A stretch of DNA of 19,561 nt from Gloeopeniophorella convolvens (taxonomy: Eukaryota > Basidiomycota > Agaricomycetes > Russulales): positions 1-19,561 of the forward strand of contig WTXD01000190.1 in NCBI GenBank assembly GCA_022496205.1, in the 5' to 3' direction. Shown here in pieces: positions 9,295 to 18,457 of this stretch. The notes beneath the pieces were generated by a model. The model made no database searches and was not told where the DNA came from. It saw only the letters and a list, made by a program, of their open reading frames with translations. Made by a program: the position numbers and the translations under genes. Within the stretch, counting starts at the first letter, position 1. The number at the start of each line of letters is the position of its first letter.

Positions 9295-9306
9295 GCGGCA
9301 ACACTA
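9295..9306 (-). repeat. hAT right terminal inverted repeat
   Basis: GCGGCAACACTA, the exact reverse complement of 6623-6634, directly followed by the second target-site copy. Confidence 0.85.
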
Positions 9307-9568
9307 CCGGTCCCTCCCTCAATATCAATCTTCGACTCAGGCCCTTTCGGACACAAATTGGAGTACTCCGGAATTCAGAAAAGCAATATTTTTTATAATT
9401 CAGTATTAACAAGATCGTGCATTGTCCGTGTAATGTAGTTAGTATGTGACTAGCAAATCAGCGAAGGGATCGAAGAATGATCGTAGCAAAAGAGTCCACA
9501 GCGAAACCAAAACGAAACAGTCCTCCGTTCAAACCAGAACCAGACAAGCATTAGTCTCCGGAAGACCT

Positions 9569-11924
9569 TCAATGTCCGTGGCCGTGGCCAGGATCCGTCT
9601 GCGTTCCGTTGACAAACTGGTTGTATTGCGGGCACAGTTGCTCCCAATCCTCTAAGATAGTGATAATGTGAGTGCGCTTCCCAGACGTAAAGACGATGGT
9701 CCACACCTGAAATTACGGCCGTGGACGGGACGTTGGGAACGTCTTCAGCGAAAATAGCAGCGAAGCCGCTAGTAAAGGATCGTAAGCCATTTAAGTATGT
9801 ATATGGATTATTGAATAACTTACGCAGAAAGATGCCAGTCGATATGGCAGTGCAGGAACCATGGTCCGGGGTTGTCAGCCTCGAAGCGGATCGTCACCTT
9901 GTCGCCAGTGTCACCAATGTTGACGACGTCGCGCACGACGGGATTATCGAAGTTGTAGGTGCTGTTCCCGGCACTGCGAACAACATAGAAGGAATGGCCA
10001 TGAAGATGGATCGGATGCTGCAAGAGTCAAGACTGTCAACAAGACTCAGGCATTAGAGTAGGTCACAGATACGCACAGGACCACCAATGACACCAGCTGG
10101 GATGGTCAACTCGACGGAGGCACCACGCTTCAGGGGATAGATGCTGCCTTGGGGAAGGAGTTCCTGGGGCTTCTTCTTTCCGGACAGGATCTGGAGCAAT
10201 ACAGGCACGGTCGGGTCTTTGAAGGTGACATTATTCACGAAGAACGCGGACGGCGGGTCGTTCTAGATACGACGATGAGATGCTGCGCAGGGCGTACTAG
10301 CCTCAGACTCACGATGGTGACGTCCAAATTGATGTTGATGTCAGCACCACCGGGGAAAGGCTTCCCGGGCTAATCATAATCAACGTCAAAACTGCAGTCC
10401 CGCGAGCCAACGCAGCCACCGGCTTACCACACGTGTCCGGGTCAAAGGCTAAAACACAGTTCAATGAAACGCGCAGCTAAGCACGCGGGAAATGAACGCA
10501 CATGGAGGTTCGTTTCTACGAGCGGTCGCGAACCACCAGTCTGCTTCGTCGTCGGATCTTCGCGCTTCGCACCGCGGTACCGCAGGACGGCAGAATTGAC
10601 ACCGTTATCGGTCGTGTCGCCGTCCCGGTTCGGGAGAGAACGGATCCCTGTTCATGTAGTGTATGAGCGTCTGCCCCCATCCCATTGCAATGACTCTCGA
10701 CGCACAGTAGTTCGAAACGGGCTGATTCGCATTCAGCTGTGTCGTGACGTCAGTGCATGCTCAAGATCAAGGCGACAAGGCACGCATCGAGTGCTTACCA
10801 CAAACGAGTAACGCTGACCCGCAAAGATCTGGATCTGGTCCACGATCAAGGGCTGCACGTTGATTCCATCCACTTCAATGATTGTAAGGAGGTGGTTGTC
10901 GATCGAGAACGTGAAGTTGGGATCGCAAGAGATAGAGACAAGCCGGAAGCGATACCTAAACAACAGGTCAGTGGTCTACTCCTGTGAAGATGAGGGCACA
11001 GGCGCAGGCAGACCTCTTGCGTTGTTCCACATTGACAACCGCAAGATCCGTGGAAGGACCACCGGCCCAGCGGCCGGCGCCGTTTATGAGCGTCGAATTG
11101 AACGCAGGGGGCCCAGGAGGCTGGTTGCGCGACAGGTAGTGATACCAGTCAGCGAGGGTGATGATAGTGGAGTCTAACATATGCCATTTCAGAGATCGGA
11201 TTCCAAACCACGAATTTGGCAACGTACCGTCATCAATGTCATACAGACGCGCATGGGGGTCATGAGGATCGCGCACAACGAACACACCGCGCAGACCGTC
11301 ACAGTATTGGTTCGAGAAGTGACTGTGGTACCAGAAGGTACCCTGTTCCCGGCGTCAGTTCATGCATTGGGTTTACAACGCGTCAGCACCTACTGCCTGA
11401 TCAGGAACAGGGAATTTGTACAGGAACGAGTCGCCGGGCGTGATAGGGCACTGCGTCACGAAGGCAGCACCGTCGAACGCGTTGTGCTTGTGCTGGTCGA
11501 TGCCGTGCCAGTGCTGGATGAACACGTTAGCTAGTCCCATTCAAGTCGATAGGATCCAGAATACATACGATAGAAGTGACGACATCCATGCCTGTGTCAC
11601 GGAGTTGATCAATAACATTAACGCTGAAGGTGTCTCCCTGCGGCCCAATCACGTCAGTGTTTACATCATGAGTAGCTTCATCTTGGAACTGACCTTCTCT
11701 CCTGCGATAGTAGGTCCCGGGAATGTGCCACCAGCGAGGACGGTGCTGAGAGGCACAATGAGCATTGAGCAGAAGACGAATGTCTGGTCTACTTACGGCC
11801 GCTCGAAGCCATCGGGAGCGATGACCTTGTTAACTATGCGTAAGTCGGTCTTGGGGCCAATAGACGCGTTCGCGCCGCCCGAAAGAAATAAGGCAAGAGA
11901 CACAAAGGGGAGTAAGTTAAGCAT
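9569..11924 (-). CDS. lcc: Laccase, copy 2 (intact, 526 residues, 15 exons)
   Basis: A secreted multicopper oxidase that oxidises phenols while reducing O2 to water; in wood-decay fungi it serves lignin and phenol turnover. Exons: 11924-11797, 11745-11694, 11637-11569, 11513-11394, 11342-11228, 11173-11014, 10955-10799, 10736-10706, 10647-10502, 10448-10428, 10369-10313, 10262-10077, 10017-9824, 9768-9707, 9651-9569. All introns are GT-AG, 50-62 nt, and the exons sum to 1581 nt with no internal stop. A signal peptide ends at Ala20; mature SIGPKTD is typical. Copper ligands: HWHG (84-87), WYHSH (127-131), HPIHLHGH (415-422), HCHIDWH (470-476, T1 Cys471). Phe481 at the axial position suggests a high-redox class. 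Length is normal for the family. The L1 loop ([14 protein letters not shown]) departs from the usual GFFQxGTNWADG form and the tail is His-rich (GHGHGH). Several N-glycosylation sequons are present. Confidence 0.95.
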
Positions 11925-12020
11925 TATGGGTCAACGTCTGACGGCCTGGGGTGAACGATGGGCTGGGGGACACGACCACTGGGGCGCCGCTGGGATCGTA
12001 GAGGAATAGAGGCGGGGTAG

Positions 12021-12030
12021 GTTTATATGC
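12021..12030 (-). promoter_or_regulatory. TATA box of laccase copy 2
   Basis: On the minus strand this reads GCATATAAAC, 97-106 bases upstream of the ATG at 11924, matching the position in copy 1. A second TATA-like element (GTATAAAATGCC) at about 12084-12095 abuts the inverted block. Confidence 0.55.
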
Positions 12031-12098
12031 CTCAACGGAACAGACCACGAGTGAAGAATGCCTGAAATGAGAGCGGGATGGAAGGCATTTTATACGCG

Positions 12099-12434
12099 AG
12101 CCAAGAAGCAGGACATAAAGGCACAGCCATATCCACCCGCATGAAACCATTCAATCAAGGCTATCGAATTGCCGGTATGGACGCTGTACGAAAAGGGCGG
12201 GGCATCAGCGCTCCTACCCGACATCGCCAAGAGTCCGCCTACCACAGCCCGAAGCTTGGGTGTGTCGAGTTTGTGGCCAGCGCGGCACCGCCATAGCACC
12301 CCGTGCCATGTGGTGGCCCGTACCCAAGACCTCCGAGTTTGACCAGCGATATCGTGGTGGTCGGCATCAGGAGAGGGTCGTTGGCACCGGGGAAGACGGA
12401 TATCTATGTCACGGCTGAAACCACCGAGGAACAG
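12099..12434. other. Promoter block inverted relative to arm A
   Basis: The reverse complement of this segment matches 3954-4252 end to end. It is longer by two insertions. One is about 24 bases (near 12182-12206) bounded by AGCG direct repeats. The other is about 10 bases in a GGCACGGG-like repeat near 12300. Flanking sequence on both sides is collinear with arm A, so this is a clean local inversion between about 175 and 510 bases upstream of the laccase start. Confidence 0.8.
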
Positions 12435-12770
12435 GGTGTTGTGATTGAGATGCCCAGCGCGGAATCTAACACAACAATCCTGAGTGGAAATCTGTCGTGG
12501 ACCGCTGGCGGCTATCAACAAACTTGCTATAAAGCGTCGGCAGTGGCAAGTGACTAGTGACTACTGGCGCCCATATACAGCAATTTGGCAGTTACACTGG
12601 CCTTGTCCATATGCAGTCGTCTCTGCGTTGCGGGTAGAGGTTTGGAGCGCAACGTGCTGCGATGCTAATTCCGGCGTGGTCATCGAACGACGTACGCCGC
12701 AAGTCCTGTGAAGCAAGCCCCACGGGTACGCGTTTTCAGTCCATGCCCAGCGAGCAGGTGAAGGTGGAAT

Positions 12771-13770
12771 TGATCGCGCTTACGTTTTTGGCGCTAGTGG
12801 CGGGTGCCAAGAATGGTGTCAAAAAACTCATCGCAACGGCACAACGAGGCACCGAAATCAGTGTCATCGCTGCATATTCATTACGTTGGTGCTGCCCTCA
12901 AGGCTCGCAGATCTGTCGCTGTCCTCGACGGGCCAGCGACGCAGTGCTCTCCAGACATGGCATGCAAGCAGCGCACCTACCCCGAGCACCCTCCCTGCGG
13001 GGAGTCCGCACCCCCTTGTCTTGACGAGGGCACGTCAAGCATGAGAACGACGGTCTGACATTGAGCCTTGGCAGGGCATCCAACGGCCCCTCGAACGAGT
13101 CCACTGCGACCTGGAGCTGCGGTCCTGGGTTTGAGGCGGGTGATGTGGGCCTGCGCTGACGACCGCGCGATGACAAAAGTCTCGGTGCTGTCCATAGTTT
13201 ACGGCGTCGTCCACGCTGTAGCTGTCGGGCTTGCTGCCCGCCACATCAAGGCCAAGAGTGGGAGCAACTAAGTTATAGATGACTCGTTTACTAATTCGTT
13301 GATGGTCGCTCAATGTAGTGAGTAGATGAAGGGACTAGATCGAATGTCCTTGGTCAGCTGCACTTCCAAGGGTCATCCGTGTTCAAACAAGGTTCTGGGA
13401 AATGAAGGAACGATCCGCCGGACATCGACAGTGCGATCAGGCGGGCGAAACCCAAGGTAAGCCTGCATTGAAGCTGCCAATAGCGAGTAGACTGACGGCG
13501 TGGCAGCGCTGAGCAGCTAGGATGCCTGGATAATAGTCCTGGAAAGTCGTATTGACAGACTATAGATCGTATTTTGTGAGGGAACGTTTGTCGTGGTTGT
13601 GGAGGAAGGAAGCGTTGCCTACGTCGGACCTTGGTGAGGGCAGCCCTAACCACAGGACAGGGTCAGATTACCCAATCATCGACGTCACGGTGGCAGTGAC
13701 TCGCAAGTCGCAGCCGAGGTTCAGGCGGCTTTCTTGCCACCAGCCAGCGTCGCGTTCGTGCATCTCTCCA
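12771..13770. other. About 1 kb with no recognised gene
   Basis: This lies between the end of arm B and the ATG of the TCF25 homologue. Open frames up to 120 codons exist on both strands (for example minus 13313-13035 and plus 12662-13024), but none shows recognisable motifs, conserved splice-linked continuation or plausible composition. The TCF25 promoter presumably lies in the last few hundred bases. The frame open upstream of 13771 (from 13552) is not needed for the TCF25 start. Confidence 0.4.
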
Positions 13771-16747
13771 ATGCCAGCCAGACTCAGTAAACGTCAGCAG
13801 AGAGAATTAGAAGAACTCACACATGCGGGTGAACTTGCACAGACCAAGGATTCTTCCGAGGATGAGGAGGAGATATCTTCTGTCGCTGCTACTCGAAGTG
13901 CTTTCGCTGCGGTGAGTCGAAATATGATTGTCGGCGACCAGTGGTGCAAACATTGGAAAATACAGCTCCTAAACAACGACAATGAGAGCTCTGACGAAGG
14001 ATCCGCGTCAGAGAAGCCCGCGGGCTCGTCGAAAGCTAAGAGAGTGAGTGCCCAAGATCCTTGTCCAAGGGAGAGATCATGTTCCTAACTCGGGGTTCGA
14101 AAGTCCAAGAAGAAGAAGAAGAAGAAAGCCTCGGCTCCTACTGCTCATATACCCTCTGCAGAGCCTGCGAGTCCTCTCGCAGAGCCTGCTCCAGTAGCTT
14201 CAGCACCTGATTCTGGTCGTGCAACGCCATCTGCCCCTCCAACGCCATCCCAGAACGCCGCCTCGAAGAGGGAATGGAAGGCGCTGAAGAAGCAAAAGGC
14301 GAAAGCGAAAAAGGATGACAAGGATGATTTCGATCGAGCGTTGGATGAGCTATCGACGAAGTGCGCCACACATCCGTCCCATTTCTCATAGATTAACACC
14401 TGCGTAGATATTCCGACATCAAGATTGCAGGCTCATCAGCTTCTAGCGGAAAGGTTGTATCTTCTCGATCCGTCCAAGAGGAATATCACAAGCTGCTCTC
14501 TGTTTCCCTCTCTCATCTAAACCCGGATGCCGAAATGCGCAGGTTCTTCGGCGCGAAAGTCATATCTGCATCCCAGGCCGCGCCAGGATCCTCATCTGGA
14601 GCACGACGTCAACCAACGAACCAAAGGTCCAATCTGACGCGTCCTAAGCCAACTTGGTGGCCTGCAAAACTACGAGAAGGGCTCACTTTACGGCCACTGA
14701 CGGACTTGGAAGTCTCTGAGAAGGCAGAATTTGGGATTTGGGACGACGATGAGGAGCGGTATTGGACGATTGAGTATAGCAAGAGGTATAAAGGTGCTAC
14801 TCTAGCATTCATGCAGACCGTACTGTCGGGAGGTATGCCACCTCCACTCTCAGGCCAAAACTACTCACTCGCGTGAACATCTATCAGATCCCGAAGGCTT
14901 CTATGCTATTCTGCAGCGAGTGCCTTGGCATGCCGATACTATACTTCAGTTGGCCGAACTTTATAGCCATCGCGAAGGTGAGCCCTCACTTTGATCGTCA
15001 GAGCTGTTATCAATGGTCCTCAGAGCACAGCCAGGCTGCCGACTTCATAGAACGCGCTCTCTTCACATATGAACGCACCTTTGTTGGGGCGTTCACGTTC
15101 ACTAACGGGCTGAATCGACTCGACTTTGATCGAGTCGAGAACCGGCCATTCTTCCTCGCCCTGCATAGACAAGTGATGTGCGCTGATTCTTCTCGCTGAT
15201 CCCGGATGCTCGCTCATTGGCTCGCTGCAGTGACCTACAGAGGCGTGGTATATATCGAACCGCGTTCGAGTATGCGCGGCTTCTGCTCTCGCTAGACCCG
15301 TGGTCGGATCCTCACGGCGCCTATCTTCATCTCGACTTCTTGGCAGTCAAAACAGGCATGCATACGTGGCTTCTGTCCTTTTACGATTTGTTTGCAACCA
15401 AGGCACCGAGTAGCTCCGCTGAGAAGTCCCGGTCTGACCGAGCACCAGTCAATGCCTTACCAGGCTGGGCTTACGCAAGGGCGCTCGCCCTGAGGGCGGA
15501 GGACGGTGACCGCGAATCTCAGGTACGCCAAGACTCAACGGTCTCTTTACCTTGGCTGAAACGTACCGCAGAGTACGGCAGCCTTAAGCAAGCTGTGCTC
15601 GAGTTCCCATCTGTCGTGCCTCTTGGCAGATAAAGCCGAGATCGCTCTGTCCGCTGATGTGCGGAGCAAGCCAGCGTTTAGGATTTACACCCGTCATGAG
15701 TCCGTCAGTTCCTGCCAAGTCGCCCTTGATCTCTAACGTCATGCATATAGTACGTCTTCGGAAGGAAGAGGCTGTGCTGCACCTGCTCTCGCATCTTTAT
15801 GTCCAGCGCTCACACACGCTCTGGAAAGACCCAAGCAGGGCGTCGTGGTTCGCCGAAGTTGTTACAAATCTTGTTCAGACAGGGAAGCTGCCATCAAAGC
15901 CCACAGCCACCGCAGGCTTTGGTCGCTTGCGGGACCTCGCGTCTCGCGGCGAAGGCGATTCAAGAAATCGGTCTACAGACACGTTGTCGTCCTCGGGGCC
16001 CCTGCGCAGAGCCTGCTCTCGTACATTCCGGCGAGCGTAACCACCAGCCAATAGCTTGGCGTGCGATCCGTTGCCGCCTCCACGCGCGCAGAGCTTGTAC
16101 AATGATAACTTCTTCAAGGGCGCGGAGGACGCCTTCGCGACCTCCATCCGCCGCCCTCGGAATGCCAGACAGACGCAGCGCCTTCTCGAGCGTCTGATCC
16201 CTGATCCCGTGCTCAGGCGACAACTACAGGGCTTCGTTGATGCGCATCCACGTCTGGTGCAGCAGTTTCCCGGCGGAGTGGTGCAGTTCGCCCAGCTTGC
16301 AGTGAATATGCCTGAAGAGGCCTGCAAGACTTGATGATCAACGCAGAGATGGTCGAGGAGGTCATGGCGCAGCGTGCTCTCCGCATGGCGAGATGCCAGG
16401 CGGGTTGCCGGGCGACAACTTCGTCCAATTGGACTTTCCAGAACAGGAGGACATCGATGTTGACGGGCCCGAGGAGGCTCATGCTCCGCAAGAGGAGCTG
16501 GGGGATGAACCACCACCTCTGGAGGAGGAAGACGACGATAATGAAGATGATGATGACGATGAGGTACGTTTCTCCCAGCCCATGCCGTAGCAATTTTTCT
16601 CATATCTAGCAGGTCGCGCCCTTGCCTGTCCGCGTTCTGCGCAACCTGATCGGCCGTTTCTGGGGAGGTGCCACCGTCGAGGAAGAAGACATATCAGATC
16701 ACGACGATGAGTCTCACGATGGAGCTGATACTGATGGTGTGGATTAA
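13771..16747 (+). CDS. TCF25: TCF25/Rqc1 family protein, frame broken by several indels
   Basis: Homologue of Rqc1/TCF25 (Nulp1), a subunit of the ribosome-associated quality control complex that marks stalled nascent chains for ubiquitylation with Ltn1. The start MPARLSKRQQRELEELT is typical, followed by acidic (SSEDEEE) and Lys-rich (KSKKKKKKK) low-complexity segments. The conserved core then follows: EMRRFFGAKVISAS, DPEGFYAILQRVPWHADT, ALFTYERTFVGAFTF, NRLDFDRVENRPFFLALHRQ, LDPWSDPHGAYLHLDFLAVK, LADKAEIALS, EEAVLHLLSHLYVQRSHTLW, SLYNDNFFKGAEDAF, acidic DDDNEDDDDDE, and the C-terminal VAPLPVRVLRNLIGRFWGG. Exons: 13771-13911, 13966-14043, 14104-14360, 14408-14832, 14888-14977, 15024-15177, 15231-15522, 15572-15703, 15765-16563, 16613-16747. 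Coding is clean to 15580. Then come a compensated pair of shifts (15586-15624) and four more (15890-15960, about 16052, about 16327, about 16387). Exon 8 to 9 splicing is the least certain. About 830 codons in all. Pseudogene or base-call errors. Confidence 0.85.
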
Positions 16748-17028
16748 AGGGTTTTGAATATTAGCAACTTGGATAAGACGAGATGTACTTAAGGGCACAG
16801 TAGAGTGTATCCTGTATCTTGTACCTTCGCATGAGTCGCCATTGTCGTACGAACCGCACACATTGACCCTAACCCGAGCCTTGGGTCCCAAATTAGGTTC
16901 CGTTGAGTCGCGCCGTGGTGGTCAGGCAGGTCAGGCGTTTCCTGGCTTTGCACACAACCAGCAGCCTCCTAGCAGCGCAGTGCGTTCTCCGATCGCTTAC
17001 GCGAACGCCGTCGACCTTTGATCCGACC
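16748..17028. other. Intergenic region between TCF25 and SMN homologues
   Basis: This is 281 bases between the TCF25 stop and the SMN ATG, both on the plus strand. It must hold the TCF25 3' end and the SMN promoter. No further gene is seen. Confidence 0.4.
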
Positions 17029-17934
17029 ATGCAGGGAGGTCGCGAATCTTTCACAGGTCCGCACATGAACCACTCTCTTTCAGGGCCCGGCCCGGCGAAA
17101 AAGCGCAAACACAATCCTGCTGCTCAGCGCCATTGGGACGCCCCGGCCAGCAGTCCAGCGCGCTCCCTTATGACGAAGGCGAGGTAGACGAACCCATGGC
17201 AGGAAACTCCGCCGCTGCTGAAGAGGGGGAAGAAGAGGAAGAAGGAGGAGAGCCGTGAGTTAACGCACGACGAGATCTGGGATGACTCTGCATTGATTGA
17301 TGCTTGGGAGTCTGCACCGCGGAATACGAGGTGAGATCTCACAGTTTTCCGTTGGTAACAATCTCACGTTGCATATGCACAGGCCTACCATGGTAAGGGC
17401 AAGGGCTGGAAAAAGGACTCCGTAAAGAAGTCGCCATTGTCAGTATCAGCTCGTTCTGGTGGGTTCTTTGACTGAGATCCTAGCAGATGGTACAACGTAC
17501 CCCAGACCCCTCGACACTCAAAACGTCCGTGCCGGATACGCACGACACGCCCCTGGGGGGACCAGACCCGGAGAATACTCGGCCCCTTGATTTCAATACA
17601 TTTGTGCCAAGCCATGATCCAGCCCTCGCGCAAGTGTCACAGCCTGCGTTTGAGAACTACAGCCTCGCGCCCGCTTCCGGAGAAAGCGTAAGCCGCGATG
17701 GGCGTTCAACCGCGCGCTGGGCGCGATGTACTGGACAGGGTACTGGACTGCGGTCTACCACGTACGTCGGGGCCGCTTGATGACGCAATCGGAGGGTCGT
17801 TCTTATGCGTGGTTTGCAGAGTCATCAGCAGAATGAAGGCAGCGGCGAGGGGTGCAGATAATTTCGATGGTAATGACGCTGGCGAGGAAGGCGTGGACGA
17901 GGACGAGGAGATGTTAGTCTCTACTCAGAGGTGA
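17029..17934 (+). CDS. SMN1: SMN (survival motor neuron) homologue, frame broken by indels
   Basis: A fungal SMN protein, the core of the complex that loads Sm proteins on spliceosomal snRNAs. The start MQGGRESFTG leads to a basic KKRKHNPAAQRHWDAP. An acidic run is followed by the Gemin2-binding region RELTHDEIWDDSALIDAW, then AYHGKGKGWKKDSVKKSPLW-YNVPQTP, PLDFNTFVPSHDPALAQV, and the C-terminal YG-box oligomerisation helix FNRALGAMYWTGYWTAVYH. It ends in an acidic tail (EEGVDEDEEMLVSTQR). Exons: 17029-17330, 17383-17438, 17487-17761, and a last exon from 17820 or 17839 to 17934. No Tudor domain is visible, as is usual for short fungal SMN proteins. Frame changes are needed near 17141-17150, 17241-17254, 17314-17318, 17501-17510 and 17700-17702. 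All fall between, not in, conserved blocks. The predicted product is about 250 residues, normal for the family. Confidence 0.8.
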
Positions 17935-18004
17935 GTGCCGTGGCGGGGCAGAATTGTAAGGACTTCTAAGGGCGTGCTGTGCCTACGCTGAGTGGTTTTC
18001 ACGA

Positions 18005-18434
18005 TTATCTCAATGCCTGGAATGTGATACGTTCCCCTTGATTGAGGTGTGTCTGACCATGCCCACTGCCTGAGCCATCTGGGTTCACTTGGATGTACGC
18101 CCAACTTGGGTAAAGTGACGTTGCAAAGTTACGATCATAGATGGGTATCCTTTCCTCTGTATCCTCATCATATGCATAGTATACATGGGGCCCGAGTTGA
18201 GAGGATCGTCTCCCGCTGCCGCTAGCACCAGCCCTGCAACCAGTGGCGCCGCGCATGTGATATGTCCGCTATCAGACGCGACGCGACGCGCTCAGGCGAC
18301 GTGACGATCCTGCGTCGGATGTACCGGCCCGGATGTGCTGGTCTCCGGGCGCCAAACAGTAAAACTCACAGACGCTGCGAACTCGTTTCGGGATCGTTAA
18401 CCTCGGTGCGCACCTCTGCTCTCGGGCTAGACAT
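18005..18434 (-). CDS. Small unrecognised protein, divergent from URB1
   Basis: A two-exon model starts at the ATG at 18434. Exon 1 (18434-18370) reads MSSPRAEVRTEVNDPETSSQ at its start. A 60-nt GT-AG intron follows (18369-18310, donor GTGAGT). Exon 2 (18309-18005) reads VTSPERVASRLIADISHARR and then continues in another frame as QLGPHVYYAYDEDTEERIPI and YDRNFATSLYPSWAYIQVNP, with the stop at 18005-18007. One +1 or -2 frame change is needed near 18232-18236, in a GGG run. About 120 residues are predicted, with no signal peptide or membrane segment. I do not recognise the family. Its ATG is only 23 bases from the URB1 ATG on the other strand, which is suspiciously tight; the start could be wrong. 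The stretch from 17935 to 18004 holds nothing visible. Confidence 0.45.
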
Positions 18435-18457
18435 CCAAGCAATCCTCGTGCTTCGAC

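Larger units (their letters stand above)
6623..9306. mobile_element. hAT-type DNA transposon, non-autonomous or decayed, 2684 bp
   Basis: The element begins TAGTGTTGCCGC and ends GCGGCAACACTA, a perfect 12-bp terminal inverted repeat that fits the hAT consensus YARNG. It is flanked by the perfect 8-bp duplication CCGGTCCC. Many CTAAG/CTTAG motifs cluster near the left end (6633-7015) and right end (9280-9295), as expected for transposase binding sites. The right subterminal sequence (about 9240-9294) is repeated in inverted orientation at about 7012-7060. The interior contains no reading frame longer than 155 codons and nothing resembling a hAT transposase (no RW-D-DE core or hATC dimerisation region), so movement would need a helper. 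The interior instead holds a nested TA-flanked element and a possible copia LTR. It sits in the 3' flank of laccase copy 2, 255 bases past the stop codon. Confidence 0.85.
9307..12770. repeat. Segmental duplication, arm B main part
   Basis: The first 8 bases (CCGGTCCC, 9307-9314) are the right target-site duplication of the hAT element. From there the sequence is collinear with 1168-4605: laccase 3' flank, the complete gene, promoter and upstream region, in the same orientation. The exception is 12099-12434, which is inverted. Matching fades after GGTGAAGG at about 12767. Confidence 0.9.

Noticed and set aside
13035..13313. A minus-strand 92-codon frame (containing APTLGLDVAGSKPDSYSVDD), considered as a gene exon.
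   Set aside because: It looks mildly protein-like but has no linked exons, no recognisable family and strong overlap with other open frames.
15875..16603. A 242-codon minus-strand open frame.
   Set aside because: It is the complement of the TCF25 3' exons, whose plus-strand conserved blocks clearly define the coding strand.
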